From Nocardia tengchongensis (lineage in GTDB: Bacteria > Actinomycetota > Actinomycetes > Mycobacteriales > Mycobacteriaceae), in NCBI RefSeq assembly GCF_018362975.1, contig NZ_CP074371.1, positions 1,364,001-1,428,000 of the forward strand: a stretch of 64,000 nt of DNA, written 5' to 3'. Made by a program: the position numbers and the translations under genes. The notes beneath the pieces were generated by a model. The model worked only from the letters and a program-made list of their open reading frames with translations. It was not told the DNA's origin and did not search any database. Below are positions 1 to 10,138 of this stretch, one piece after another (within the stretch, counting starts at the first letter, position 1; each line of letters opens with the position of its first letter).

Positions 1-870
1 GCCGGGGCAGCGGCGAGCGTGCTCATGTCGGGAATCGTCCTGGGCAGCGGTCCCGTTTCAGCGGACCCGGGTTGCCCGAGTCTCTACACGGTGGCCGTCC
101 CCGGCACCTGGGAGACCGGACACGACAAGGACCCCAAGCCCGGCATGCTGGCCGCGGTGACCAATGGGCTACCCGGCGAGGTCGACTACGTGACCTACGC
201 GGCGACCGCTTTCCCGTGGGAGGGCGACATCTACGCCGCCTCCAAGAAGGAAGCCGTCGACAATGCCCGCGGCCTGGTGCAGGCCATGGCCTCGCGCTGC
301 GCCGGCACCCGGATCGCCATCACCGGTTACAGCCAGGGCGCCGACGCCGCGGGTGACCTCGCGGCCGAGATCGGTTCCGGCCGTGGCGTGGTGCCGCCGG
401 ACCGGGTCGCGGCCGTCGCCCTGATCTCCGATCCGCGGCGCTCGCCCACCGACGCGCAGATCGGCCCGGTCGCTCCCGGCGCCGGCGCGGGCGGGGCGCG
501 TGCGGGCGGCTTCGGCTGGATCAGCGACAAGGTGCGCACCGTGTGCGCGCTGGGCGACCTGTACTGCTCCACCGAGGAGACCGACTTCGTCACCCGCTTC
601 GCGGGCTTCCTCGCGCAGGCGACCAACCCGAACAACTTCAATCCGTGGCAGACCCAGCTCGAGTTCGGGTCCATCCTCAACGACCTGATGTCCCGCGGCG
701 GTCTCCCGACCCTGCAGGCGCAGCTGGCCGAGGGCCCCGACAGCGAGTACGCCCACCAGCTCGAGCAGTTCTACCGCAGCGGCAAGCACACCAGCTACGG
801 CAGCTACAGCGTCGGCGGCGGGCAGACCGCGCTGACCTGGATGCACAGCTGGATCGCGACCAACGCCTGA
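1..870 (+). CDS. cutinase family protein (5' partial)
   Basis: Secreted serine esterase of the alpha/beta-hydrolase cutinase family, which acts on cutin-like polyesters, triglycerides or other lipid esters outside the cell. The reading frame is open from base 1, and the first residues (AGAAASVLMSGIVLGS...VSADPG) look like the end of a signal peptide, so the true start lies upstream; a GTG at 19 and an ATG at 25 are internal candidates. Visible features are the nucleophile motif GYSQG near bases 325-339, a GDLYC segment supplying the catalytic Asp near base 558, and a GKHTSYG segment supplying the His near base 787. Paired cysteines flank these as in cutinases. A strong hairpin follows the stop. 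The family call is firm; the substrate is unknown. Confidence 0.9.
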   Translation, partial: AGAAASVLMSGIVLGSGPVSADPGCPSLYTVAVPGTWETGHDKDPKPGMLAAVTNGLPGEVDYVTYAATAFPWEGDIYAASKKEAVDNARGLVQAMASRCAGTRIAITGYSQGADAAGDLAAEIGSGRGVVPPDRVAAVALISDPRRSPTDAQIGPVAPGAGAGGARAGGFGWISDKVRTVCALGDLYCSTEETDFVTRFAGFLAQATNPNNFNPWQTQLEFGSILNDLMSRGGLPTLQAQLAEGPDSEYAHQLEQFYRSGKHTSYGSYSVGGGQTALTWMHSWIATNA

Positions 871-910
871 GCCTCGGCCGAGAGGTCCTGCGCCGCAGCG
901 TCACACCGCA

Positions 911-949
911 CCGAAAAGGCCGCTCCCGCACCGGGAGCGGCCTTTTCGG
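911..949. terminator. bidirectional intrinsic terminator
   Basis: A perfect 17-bp inverted repeat (arms 911-927 and 933-949, 5-nt loop) whose outer ends carry an A run on one side and a T run on the other (ccgaaaagg / ccttttcgg). It sits between the convergent cutinase gene and the small exported-protein gene and should stop transcription from both. Confidence 0.9.
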
Positions 950-964
950 CGTTCGAGGCGATTC

Positions 965-1294
965 CTAGCCGAAGGAGCCGGTGGGCGGCAGCACCGGCGC
1001 GGGGGCGGGGTTGTTGTTCCAGCCGTTGTCGCCGTTGCCGTTCCAGCCACCGTTGCCGTTCCAGCCGTTCCCGTCGCCGTCGCGATCGTGGTCGTGGCGG
1101 TCGCGATCCCGGTCGTGGTCCCGGTCCCCGTTGCCGTGATCGTCGATCTGCTGGGCGACGACGGGGGTCGAGGAGTCACCGGGGGTCGCGGCGTTCGCCG
1201 GGAGCGCGACGACGGCGAGCGGGATGGCGGCGAGGAAACCGGCCGCGGCCAGACGCAGGGCGAGACGACGGCGGGGCTTGTTGCTTGCGGACAT
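965..1294 (-). CDS. small exported His/Asp/Asn/Gly-rich protein
   Basis: A 109-residue protein of unknown function. I chose the ATG at 1294 because AAAGG lies just upstream and because the protein then begins with a basic n-region and a hydrophobic core ending in a signal-peptidase-like site (LPANA-ATPG). The mature part is low complexity: first a run of alternating Asp/Arg/His (DRDHDRDRDRHDHDRD), then WNGNGG-type repeats, then a short Pro-rich tail (PAPAPVLPPTGSFG). Such stretches can bind divalent metals or interact with the wall, but nothing proves this here. It is transcribed toward the terminator it shares with the cutinase gene. Confidence 0.7.
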   Translation of the reverse strand: MSASNKPRRRLALRLAAAGFLAAIPLAVVALPANAATPGDSSTPVVAQQIDDHGNGDRDHDRDRDRHDHDRDGDGNGWNGNGGWNGNGDNGWNNNPAPAPVLPPTGSFG

Positions 1295-1405
1295 CGTGGT
1301 GCCTTTCTGTCGGGATCGTGTGCCGCGGGGGAGCGGCTCACGACTTCCCATCGAAAGGCCCGGCCCTCTGAGGGATATGGGTTCGGGCTGGGAGTCGGCT
1401 GAGCG

Positions 1406-2023
1406 TCAGGGGGTGCGGCGTTGCGCGCGCGGCAGCAGGTCCCACACGTGCCCGTTCTCGTTGACGGTGGCGGCGGTGCGGCCGCCGGTGCGCGAGTACA
1501 GGATTCGGGTGATCGAGCAGTAGTCGATCGGGAAGGTGAGCGGCCGCGCCAGCCCCAGCACGTCCTGCAGCAGGACGTTGATCACACCGCCGTGCGCGAA
1601 CACGACCACCGTGTCGGCGGGGTCGGCGGCCGCGACGATGCCGGCGACGCTGTCCCGCACCCGGGCGATGAAGGCGTCCCCGTCGATCTGCTCGGGCAGG
1701 TGCCCGGCCTTGATCCGCTCGTAGGTCTCCCGGAACTCCTGCTGCGCGTCCTCGATCGGGATGTACATCGGCAGTTCGCGGTCGTATTCGGCGAGCCCGT
1801 CGAGGATGTCGATGTCGAGCCCGAGTTTCTCCGCGGTGGGCCGCGCGGTCTCGCGGGCGCGCAGCTGCGGGCTGCTCACCACCCGCGCGATCCGATGCTG
1901 GGCCAGCGCGGCCGGCACCCGCCCCGCCTGTTCGACGCCGAGCGCGGTGAGATCCGGGTCGGCGTGGCCGGACTCGGCCTGCACTCGTTGCGGCTGGGCG
2001 TGGCGGACGAGGATCAACTGCAC
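1406..2023 (-). CDS. histidine phosphatase family protein
   Basis: Cytoplasmic phosphatase of the phosphoglycerate-mutase-like superfamily, using a phospho-histidine intermediate. The N-terminal LVRHAQ motif carries the nucleophilic His, SSPQLRARETA matches the usual second block, and FAHGGVINVLL carries the second catalytic His. The open frame begins at a GTG at 2041, but the GTG at 2023 puts the RHAQ motif at residues 6-9 as in the family and has a G-rich stretch upstream, so I use it. The gene lies 42 bp downstream of the small membrane protein gene on the same strand and may be co-transcribed. The substrate cannot be read from sequence. Confidence 0.8.
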   Translation of the reverse strand: MQLILVRHAQPQRVQAESGHADPDLTALGVEQAGRVPAALAQHRIARVVSSPQLRARETARPTAEKLGLDIDILDGLAEYDRELPMYIPIEDAQQEFRETYERIKAGHLPEQIDGDAFIARVRDSVAGIVAAADPADTVVVFAHGGVINVLLQDVLGLARPLTFPIDYCSITRILYSRTGGRTAATVNENGHVWDLLPRAQRRTP

Positions 2024-2065
2024 GCCCCCACTCTGCCGCACCCGGCCCGCGCCACGGACCCGGGG

Positions 2066-2281
2066 CTAGTCCTTCTTGCGGCGCATCAGGTAGACGATGC
2101 CGAGCACCAGCACCACGATGCCGATGCAGCAGACGCCGAGGAAGCCCCAGAAGCTCATGCCGCGGCGGCTGCTGGAGCGGCGGGCGGCGGTGTTCTCGAG
2201 GGCGGCGTTCCAGGTGTCGGGGTGGGTCCACACGTGGTGGTCCAGCAGGGTCGCCTGGGTCATCAGGTCTAGGTAGTGCAT
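2066..2281 (-). CDS. small single-pass membrane protein
   Basis: A 71-residue protein of unknown function. The N-terminal half is polar (TWNAALENTAARR), a basic SSSRRG segment follows, then one hydrophobic helix (FWGFLGVCCIGIVVLVLGIVYL) ending in RRKKD, consistent with a single membrane span and a basic tail on the cytoplasmic side. It starts with ATG at 2281 and precedes the phosphatase gene on the same strand. Confidence 0.6.
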   Translation of the reverse strand: MHYLDLMTQATLLDHHVWTHPDTWNAALENTAARRSSSRRGMSFWGFLGVCCIGIVVLVLGIVYLMRRKKD

Positions 2282-2384
2282 GGGGTCCCCAATCGGTGTG
2301 ACCGGTGGGCCCGTCCCGGGCCGACTCCCAGATTAACCGGGGAGACGGCCGCGGGAATCAGGGTTCTCCCTGGTCCTTTCCGGA

Positions 2385-5300
2385 TCAGCCGCCGGTGCCG
2401 CGGGGTTTCACCAGTGGGAAGGGCAGGGTTTCGCGGATGCTGCGGCCGATCAGCAGCATGACCACCCGGTCCACGCCGACGCCGAGGCCTCCGGTGGGTG
2501 GCATGGCGTGTTCGAGGGCCTGCAGGAAGTCCTCGTCGAGTTCCATGGCTTCCGGGTCGCCGCCGGCGGCCAGCATGGACTGTTCGGTGAGGCGGCGGCG
2601 CTGTTCCACCGGGTCGGTCAATTCGCTGTAGGCGGTGGCCAATTCGACGCCCCACGCGACCAGGTCCCAGCGTTCGGTGACGCCTTCGATGTGCCGGTGC
2701 GCGCGGGTGAGCGGGGAGACGGAGGTGGGGAAGTCGATGTAGAAGGTGGGCGCCTCGGTGCTCGACTCCACCAGGTGCTCGTACATTTCGAGCACGAGTT
2801 GCCCGGCGTCCCAGCCCAATTGGAAGGGGACGCCCGCTTTCTCGCAGAGCAGCCGCAGTCGGTCGGCGTCGGTGTCGGGGGTGATGGTCTCGCCGAGTGC
2901 TTCGGACACGGCGCCGTGCACGGTCTTGACGGTCCAATCGCCGGAGATATCGACCTCGGTGAGGGCGCCGTCGGGTCCGGGTCGCAGGGCCACCATCTTG
3001 CCGTTGGCGGCCAGCGCGGCCTCCTGGATGAGCTGGCGGCAGGCGTGCATCATGCGTTCGTAGTCGCTGTGCGCCTCATAGGCTTCCAGGATGGTGAACT
3101 CGGGGTTGTGGCTGTAGTCGACGCCCTCGTTGCGGAAGACGCGGCCGAGTTCGAACACCTTCTCCATGCCGCCGACGCACAGCCGCTTGAGGTACAGCTC
3201 GGGGCGATGCGCAGGTACAGGTCCAGGTCGTAGGCGTTGATGTGGGTGGTGAACGGCAGGGCGTTGGCGCCGCCGTGCACCTGCTGCAGCACCGGCGTTT
3301 CGACTTCGACGAATCCCCAGCCGTGCAAGGTGTCTCGCAGCGACCGCACCACCGCGCTGCGTTTGGCCATCACCTCGCGGATGTCGGTGTTGATGGCCAT
3401 GTCGACGTAGCGCTGCCGGACCCGGGCTTCCGGATCGGAGAGGCCCTTCCACTTGTCGGGCAGCGGGTGCAGGCATTTGCCGATCATCCGCCAGTCCTGC
3501 GCCAGCAGCGACAGTTCGCCGCTGCGGCTGCGGCCGATCTGCCCGCTCACCTCGACCAGGTCGCCCAGATCGAAGAACTCGGTGAACGATTCACTGCGAT
3601 CCGCGCCGACCCGGCCGCGGTCGATGAGCAGCTGGATGTCGCCGGACCAGTCGCGCAGCACGGCGAAGATGACGCCGCCGTAGTCGCGAATCCGCAACAG
3701 CCGCCCGCAGACTCGCACCGTGGTGCCCTGCGGGCAGCCGCGGGCCGCGGCCACCGTGTGGGTGGGCGGGTAGGCCACGGGGTAGGCCTCGACACCGGAT
3801 TCCTCCAGTTTGGCCAGCTTGTCCATGCGGACCCGCACCTGTTCGGGGCGGCGCGCGCCGTTCTCCTCGAGTTCCTCGGGCTGCAGGTCGGGCGGGCTGC
3901 CGTCGGCGTGCAGGCCGTTGACGCAGGCGGGCACCGAGGGCCGCAGACCGGTGTGGGCGGAGGCGTCGTGTTCGCGGCCGAAGCGGGGCAGGAAGCCTTC
4001 GGCGAGCGCGCTGGCGGTGGCGACCCGCAGCAGGTGCCGGCGTTCCTCGAACATGGAGAAGCGCGGCACCCAGTCGGGCTGGTATTTCACGTTGGAGCGG
4101 TAGAGCGCCTCCAGCTGGTACCAGCGGGAGAAGAACATGAGCACGCCGCGCCACAGCCGCAGCACGGGTCCGGCGCCGATCCGGCCGCCCTCCTCGAAGA
4201 CCGCGCGGAAGACCGCGAAGTTCAACGAGATCCGGGTGATGCCGTACTGCTCGGAGGTGAGGGCGAGCCGCGAGATCATCAGTTCCATCAGCCCGTTGGG
4301 GCCGGTGCGGTCGCGGCGCATCAGGTCGAGGGAGACGCCGGTGCGGCCCCACGGCACGAACGACAGCATGCCGAGCACCTGGCCGTTGGGCGCGACCGCC
4401 TCGGCCAGCAGGCAGTCGCCGTCGAGCGGGTCGCCGAGGCGGTCCAGCGCCATGGAGAAGCCGCGTTCGGTCTCGGTGTCGCGCCAGGCGTTGGCGCGGC
4501 GCATGACGTCCTGCATCTCCTCGGGGGAGATCTCCTTGTGCCGCCGCACCCGCACCGTGATGCCTTGTTTGGCAAGCCGATTGGCGGCCTGGCGGACCGG
4601 CTTCATGTCGGGTCCGGCGAGGGAGAAGGTGCGGGTCTCGAGGATGGCCTCGTCGCCCAGGCGCAGCGCGGACAGTCCGGCCCGCCGGTACGCGGTCGCG
4701 CCGAGCTCGCTGGCGCCCATCACCGCGGGCGCCCAGCCGTACTGGTCGGCCAGTCGCAGCCAGGCGTCGATGGCGTGCGACCACGCCTCTTTCGGCCCGA
4801 TCGGGTCGCCGGAGGCCAGGCAGACGCCGAGTTCGACGCGGTAGGTGATGGCGGCCTTGCCGCTGGGCGCGAACACCACCGCCTTGTCGCGGCGGGTGGC
4901 GAAGTAGCCGAGCGAGTCCTCGACGTCGGAGCGGTCGATGAGCCCGCGCAGCGCGGATTCGTCGAGCCCGGTGAGCGCGTTGGAGGAGCGCTGCGACCGG
5001 AACAGGGTGATCACCGCGGCCAGCAGCGCGATCGCGCCGAGCAGGCCGAGCAGCAGGTTCACCGGGTGCGGCGGATGGCCGTCGAAGTTCTCGTTGGAGA
5101 CCAGGATGGTGGCGGTCACCCGGGAGACCGCCCACAGCGCGCGTTCCTCGTGGTCGGGCAGGCTGCCGGGGAACAGTTCGACCAGTCCCCACCCGGCCAG
5201 GCTGCCCAGCGCCAGCCCGCCGACCAGCACGCCGAGCGCCTGCCAGACCGCGCCGCGCTGCACGTGGGTGTAGAACTCCGACCACGACGCGATCAGCAGG

Positions 5301-5755
5301 CCGATGACCACCAGGTGGATGATCAGCGCCACCAGCGCGTTGATGTCGCCCTCGGAGGCGAAGTCGAGGGCGTTGGCGAGGGCGAAGGCCGCCATGTAGC
5401 CGACCAGCAGCCACCAGGCGATGCGTTTGCGGCTGGCGGTCGCGCCCGCGAGCAGGCCGATGACCAGCGCCCAGACCAGTGAGGTGTCGGGGGCGTCGAA
5501 GTAGTAGGTGTCGACGAAGTGGCGTAGGTGCGAGGTCAGGAAGCGCAGCCCGGGCGAGATGCTCCAGGCGAAACACAGGACCGCGAAGATCCCCAGGGCG
5601 GTGCCCGCGATGTGCGGCACCTCCCGCAGCCGGCCGTGCCCGCGGTGCGGCACCTCCGGCGACCGCGGCTCCGGTCTCTGGTCGGAGTCGGGGTGCGGCC
5701 GGTCCTGCGTCGAAGTCACCGCACCAGTGTGAATGTTGCCCTTGCCCATGTGCAC
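2385..5755 (-). CDS. lysX: bifunctional lysylphosphatidylglycerol synthase / lysyl-tRNA synthetase (frameshifted)
   Basis: LysX-type fusion that charges tRNA-Lys and transfers lysine to phosphatidylglycerol, reducing the envelope's negative charge and giving resistance to cationic peptides. The N-terminal part has several membrane helices, followed by a cytoplasmic MprF-type transferase domain (about residues 270-560, including [12 protein letters not shown]). Next come an OB-fold anticodon domain (about 600-720) and a class II synthetase domain ending with [13 protein letters not shown]. The frame breaks at 3201-3204: the frame ending ...LYLRIAP is followed by [20 protein letters not shown] in another frame, and one extra C on the coding strand restores the family sequence. 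I read this as a probable sequencing indel. The start is uncertain (GTG 5755, ATG 5749 or GTG 5719). The gene is divergent from the S4 gene. Confidence 0.88.
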
Positions 5756-5873
5756 TCAGAACCCGGTTCGTGTCTCGTCGCCGCGGTGCGGCCGGTGTCG
5801 GATACCGCCGTGTGGCGGCCGGTGGTGGGGGCGGCGTTTGGCGTCGGGGCGGCCGCGGGTGAGGATGTATCCC

Positions 5874-6095
5874 ATGTCGGATCCAGTCGATGTCCCGATC
5901 GAGGACGATTCCATTCGACTCGGCCAGTTCCTGAAGCTGGCGAACCTCATCGATTCCGGTTCGGAAGCCAAGATGGTGATCGCCGAGGGCCTGGTACGTG
6001 TCAACGACGAGGTGGAGCTGCGTCGTGGACGGCAGCTACATGCCGGGGATGTGGTGGTGTTGGCCGGGCACAAGGTCCGGGTCACCAGCGGCTGA
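5874..6095 (+). CDS. RNA-binding S4 domain protein
   Basis: A 73-residue protein consisting almost entirely of one S4 RNA-binding fold (YbcJ/Hsp15-like). IRLGQFLKLANLIDSGSEAK, then VIAEGLVRVNDEVELRRGRQL and a final GDVVVLAGHKVRV, are the typical S4 helix-loop-strand elements. The ATG at 5874 follows a GAGG at 5861-5864 with good spacing; the frame is open further upstream, but that part looks non-coding. It probably binds structured RNA such as ribosomal or tRNA fragments. Convergent with the rraA-like gene. Confidence 0.85.
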   Translation: MSDPVDVPIEDDSIRLGQFLKLANLIDSGSEAKMVIAEGLVRVNDEVELRRGRQLHAGDVVVLAGHKVRVTSG

Positions 6096-6161
6096 AGGCA
6101 CACGGGTTCCCATTCTCGGGGTTCCCGGCCTCCAGCCGCTGAGAGCTTCCCGTGAGTCGGC

Positions 6162-6653
6162 CTAGTCTTCGCTGCGAACCACGACGCCGTCGTGGTCGCT
6201 GTAGAGCATGTCGCCGGGGACGAAGCTGACGCCGCCGAATTCGACGGTGACGTCCTTCTCCGCGTTCCCTTCCTTCTGGGTGCTCTTGCGCGGGTTGGTG
6301 CCGAGCGCCTTGATGCCGATGGGCATGGTGCGCAGCATCGCGGAGTCGCGGACCGCGCCGTTGACGACGACGCCGGCCCAGCCGTTGTCGACGCCGCGTC
6401 CGGCGATGATGTCGCCGACCAGCGCGGTGTGGACGCTGCCGCCGCCGTCGACGACCAGCACGCGGCCCGCGCCGGGCTCGCCGAGGGTCTGCTTGACCAG
6501 CAGGTTGTCCTGGAAGGTGCGGATGGTCACGATGCGGCCGGCGAAGGTCTCGTGGCCACCGAACTGAATGAACTGGGTGTCGCAGCTTCGGATCTCGGGG
6601 CCGATCTCGTCGGCTAGGTCGGCGGTTGCCACTACGTTCGTTGATTCGGTCAC
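6162..6653 (-). CDS. rraA: RraA family protein (ribonuclease E activity regulator / HMG aldolase fold)
   Basis: A 163-residue protein of the RraA family. Members either bind RNase E and inhibit RNA decay or act as divalent-metal-dependent 4-hydroxy-4-methyl-2-oxoglutarate aldolases. Visible family features are [38 protein letters not shown] (the RD region bearing substrate and metal contacts) and the C-terminal [14 protein letters not shown]. The length matches the E. coli-type RraA. Start is GTG at 6653. It lies 5 bp after the stop of the Ddn-like gene, so the two form one operon. Enzyme versus regulator cannot be decided from sequence. Confidence 0.85.
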   Translation of the reverse strand: MTESTNVVATADLADEIGPEIRSCDTQFIQFGGHETFAGRIVTIRTFQDNLLVKQTLGEPGAGRVLVVDGGGSVHTALVGDIIAGRGVDNGWAGVVVNGAVRDSAMLRTMPIGIKALGTNPRKSTQKEGNAEKDVTVEFGGVSFVPGDMLYSDHDGVVVRSED

Positions 6654-6658
6654 GAGAA

Positions 6659-7165
6659 CTATCTTGTCAGGGCGAATATCCGCAAGTCACGGGCGGTGCG
6701 GTTGCGGTAGGCGGTGTACGCCTCGGTGGTCTCCTCGAAGCGTTCGAAGATCGCCTGCTTGTGTTGCTCGTCGGCGACGAGAGTGGCGGTGACGGGCAGG
6801 TGCTGTCCGGCGATGGCTACTTCGGCGGCCGGGTTGGCGAGCAGGTTGGCGGTCCACGCGGGGTGGTGGGCCTGGCCGAAGTTGGAGCCGATCACATACA
6901 GGGTGGCGCCGTCGTGGACGTAGAGCAGCGGGGTGGTGCGGGGTGCGCCGGACTTGCGTCCGATGGTGGTGAGCAGGATGACGGGTGCGCCGATCGGGCC
7001 GAGCACGGTGTATTTCCCGCCGGTGCGTTCGAGCATTCTGCGGTCGAGCGGGGTCAGTTTGCGGATGACCAGCGAACCGAGCTTGGTGGCGGCGAAGGGA
7101 CTGGCCAGCCGGGACAGCAGGTTGGTGCGGGAACCCCAGATCCGTTCCGGGAACTGCTCACTCAT
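6659..7165 (-). CDS. nitroreductase/deazaflavin (F420)-dependent oxidoreductase, Ddn-like
   Basis: A 168-residue split-beta-barrel protein of the Ddn/FDOR family, which binds the deazaflavin cofactor F420 and reduces quinones or other substrates at the membrane. Diagnostic segments are [19 protein letters not shown] (the conserved GRKSG loop that contacts F420 phosphate), [19 protein letters not shown] and the C-terminal [10 protein letters not shown]. First gene of a two-gene unit with the RraA-family gene. Family placement is firm; the substrate is unknown. Confidence 0.88.
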   Translation of the reverse strand: MSEQFPERIWGSRTNLLSRLASPFAATKLGSLVIRKLTPLDRRMLERTGGKYTVLGPIGAPVILLTTIGRKSGAPRTTPLLYVHDGATLYVIGSNFGQAHHPAWTANLLANPAAEVAIAGQHLPVTATLVADEQHKQAIFERFEETTEAYTAYRNRTARDLRIFALTR

Positions 7166-7338
7166 ACCGCGACTGTAGTGGCCCGTGACCGGCCGTGGCG
7201 GGGTCTGCGCCGTGCGCCCGGGGCCCGGCGATGCGCTCCGGGCTTGCTCAGCGATCTATCTAGAGGAATGAATCAACCGCTCAGTCGGATTCTCGGGCGC
7301 ATACTGGCGACACCCGGTGAGTTCGGATCGGGGGAGGC

Positions 7339-9542
7339 ATGAACGTGGAACCGGCGATCGACTCGGGTGCCGTCGACGAGACCCGCTCCCTGCTGGCGTC
7401 GGCCGTCGCCGGTTTCCAGGCCGCCTGGGAGGCCGCCGGAGCCCCGCCGAACCTGGCCGAATACCTGCCGCGCGCCCCGCAACTGCGCCGGGTCGCGTTG
7501 ATCGAACTGATCAAGGTGGACCTCGAATACCGCTGGATCCGCTACGACTTCCCCAAACGCCTGGCCGAATACCGCGGCGAGTTCGACGAACTTCGGTCCG
7601 GCCCACTGCCCCCGGACCTGGCCTACGAGGAGTTCCACGCGCTGCGCCGCTGCGGATTCGCCCTCGACGTCAGCTGCTATCCGACCGAGGCCGCCGCCAC
7701 CGAATGGGCCGACCGCGACTACCGCAGCACCCTGATCGCCCGCCCGCAGGCCCAGCACGCGCTGGAGGGCATCGAGGTCGGCGATCGGGTCGATGATTTC
7801 GACCTGCTGGTGGAGCTGGGCGCGGGCGCCTTCGCCCGGGTCTTCCTGGCCCGGCAGCGGTCCATGCAACGCCTGGTGGCGGTGAAGATCTCGCAGAATC
7901 ACGGCACCGAGTCCGAGACCCTGGCCCAGCTCGACCACGAGCACATCGTGCGCGTCTTCGACCAGCGGCTGCTCGCCGACCGGGAACTGAAACTGCTGTA
8001 CATGCAATACCTTCCGGGCGGCACCCTGTCGAAGGTGCTGGCGCTGGTGCGTTCCCGTGCATGGGACGCCCGCGACGGCGGGATCCTGCTGGAGGCCGTG
8101 AACTCCGCCATGCGCGACAAGGGCGGCCTGGTCCCCGGCGAATCCGCCACCCGCGCCGCCCACATGGAGCGCAACTGGCCGGAAACCGTTGCGTGGCTGG
8201 GCAGCCGGCTGGCCCGGGCACTGGACTACTCGTCCCGCAACGGCGTCCTGCACCGCGATATCAAGCCCGCGAACGTGCTGCTCACCGCGGACGGCAGCCC
8301 GAAGCTGGCGGATTTCAACATCAGTTTCAGTCAGCACGTGGCGGGCACCAGTCCGCTGGCCTACTTCGGCGGTTCCCTGGCCTACATGTCCCCGGAGCAG
8401 TTGGCGGCCTGCCATCCGCAATTGCCGGAGACGGCGGAGGGGCTCGACGGCCGCAGCGACGTCTACGCGCTGGGGGTGGTGCTGTGGGAGCTGCTGACCG
8501 GCCGCCGCCCCTTCGACGACGAGACCCGCGCGGGTGATTCGGAGTCCTCGCTCGAACGCATGCTGCGGCTGCGCCGCCACCAGGTGGACCCCGCCCATCT
8601 CGAGGACCTGCCGCCCGACTGCCCGGCCGCGCTGCGCCGGATTCTGCTGAAATGCCTGGCCCCCGACCGCGACCAGCGCTGGGCCGACGGCGCCGCCCTG
8701 GCCCAGCAGTTGGAGATGTGCCTGGACGAGCGGGCCCGGGACCTGGTGGATCCGCCGGCGAACAGCTGGCGCGCCCGGGTCGGGCCGTGGTCGCTGCTGG
8801 CGTTGATCACGGTGGCCAGCCTGGCCGGCGACGCGCTCGGGATGGCCTACGCCAACCTGCACAACCATCCGCTGTGGGCGTTGTGGTTCACGCCGGAGGA
8901 GCGGGCGCGTCTCCAAGTGGTCGGCAACGGTCTGGTGCTGGTCTCCACGCCCGCGGCGATCGCGGTCACGAACTACCTGTGCCGCCGGGCCTTCATCGTG
9001 TGGCGCGGGTTGCGGCGCGGCCGCACCTACGATTCGGCGACGCTGTCGGCGGCCCGCCGGGACACCCTGCGCAACGGTGACCGGGTGGCGCTGCTGGCCT
9101 TCGCGTGGTGGCTGGTGGCGGCGGTGGTGTCGGCGGTGGCGTTGGTGCTGCTCACGGACCTGGAGCCCGGCCGGATCGTGAATCTGGTGGCGACACTGCT
9201 GGTTTCGGGGCGATCGCGGTCGCCTATCCGTTCTTCGTGGTGAATTTCTTCATCGTGCGCTGCTTCTATCCGCGTCTGCTCACGCACGGCGAGACGGCCG
9301 CGGATCGGGACGCGTTGCGGGCGCTGCATCGCCGGTGCACCCGCTATCTCGCGGTGGCCGTGGCGATTCCGCTGGTCGGGGTGATCTCCAGTCTGATGTT
9401 CCTGGACACCGCGGAGGTGGCGCTGGTGCTGCTCCCGATCTACGGCCTGTGCATCGTGGGCGTGCTCGGTTTCCTCGGCGACTACTGGCTGTTCCGGCAG
9501 ACCGAGGCCGATCTGCTGGCCTTCGAGCGGGCGGTCAGCTGA
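7339..9542 (+). CDS. membrane serine/threonine protein kinase with unusual N-terminal region (frameshifted)
   Basis: Hanks-type kinase. Residues 1-140 form a pre-kinase domain (VALIELIKVDLEYRW, KRLAEYRGEF) that, from memory, resembles planctomycete kinases. The kinase domain (about 152-460) has a G-loop GAGAFARV (161-168), VAVK with Lys183, HRD at 305-307 with catalytic Asp307, DFN instead of DFG at 325-327, SPE at 351-353 and SDVYALGVVLWELLTG. An insert of about 50 residues lies between the hinge and the catalytic loop. Several membrane helices follow. The frame breaks at 9200-9202: restoring one G (ctgct-ggttt to ctgctgggttt) joins ATLL to GFGAIAVAYPFF and adds the last helices to 9542. ATG 7339 sits very close to GGGGGAGG; the in-frame GTG at 7345 is an alternative start. 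Its stop overlaps the convergent DUF1707 gene. Confidence 0.85.
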
Positions 9543-9996
9543 AGTACACCCAGCCGAAGATGATCATCCACATCAGCCCCACCGCGAGCCCGGCGACGGC
9601 GAACCCGCGGTCGTCGCGGCGTTCGGGTTCGACGGTCAGCGCGACCAGGCCGAGCACCACCGCCGGGACCGCGGTCAGCCCGCAGACGAAGCCGAGCACC
9701 CCGAGCACGAACGCGGTGATGCCCATGCCTTTGGAGCGGGGGAGGGGCGGCGCGTAGAAGGCGGGATATCGCGGTGGCGCCGGAGTCACCGGCTGCCACG
9801 GCAGTCCGGTCATCACCCGGTCGATTTCGCCGCAGGTCCGGGCATTGAGTGCGTGGCCGATGCGTTCGGACAATTCGTCGACGGTGATCCGCCCGGCCTG
9901 AAAGTTCTGTTTCAGCGCTTCGATCGCGTGTTCCCGATCGGCATCACTCGCGAGAAAATGCGCTGCCGCCCATTGAGGTTCCATCTGGTTCTCCAT
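9535..9996 (-). CDS. DUF1707 and DUF4190 domain membrane protein
   Basis: A 153-residue protein with an N-terminal DUF1707 helical domain (SDADREHAIEALKQNFQAGR, ITVDELSERIGHALNART), a Pro-rich linker and a C-terminal pair of membrane helices of the DUF4190 type (GITAFVLGVLGFVCGL, VALTVEP, GLAVGLMWMIIFGWVYF). DUF1707 is common in actinobacterial regulators and membrane proteins and has no assigned reaction. The 3' end shares the palindrome TCAGCTGA with the stop of the convergent kinase gene, an 8-bp tail-to-tail overlap. Confidence 0.8.
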   Translation of the reverse strand: MENQMEPQWAAAHFLASDADREHAIEALKQNFQAGRITVDELSERIGHALNARTCGEIDRVMTGLPWQPVTPAPPRYPAFYAPPLPRSKGMGITAFVLGVLGFVCGLTAVPAVVLGLVALTVEPERRDDRGFAVAGLAVGLMWMIIFGWVYFS

Positions 9997-10138
9997 CGAA
10001 CCCGAAGCCGATTATCACTGGATTCGAGCGTATTCCTCGTTTCCGGTGCGGGGCTCGAATCGAGACGGGGGACACACGGATCGGGCGTGGAGTCCGGAGC
10101 ACCGCGGGGGGTCGGCGGCTTTGACGACCCGGGGCTGA

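Noticed and set aside
2385..3476. lysX as a true pseudogene
   Set aside because: A single-base gap at a G run with intact coding on both sides, in a window showing the same defect in essential genes, favours sequence error.
3242..5482. Long plus-strand open frame of 746 codons opposite lysX
   Set aside because: It is antisense to clear lysX coding sequence, has no ribosome-binding site and no recognisable protein family; long antisense frames are expected in high-GC DNA.
7273..8916. 547-codon minus-strand frame opposite the kinase gene
   Set aside because: Shadow of the kinase gene; no family motif and low-complexity composition.
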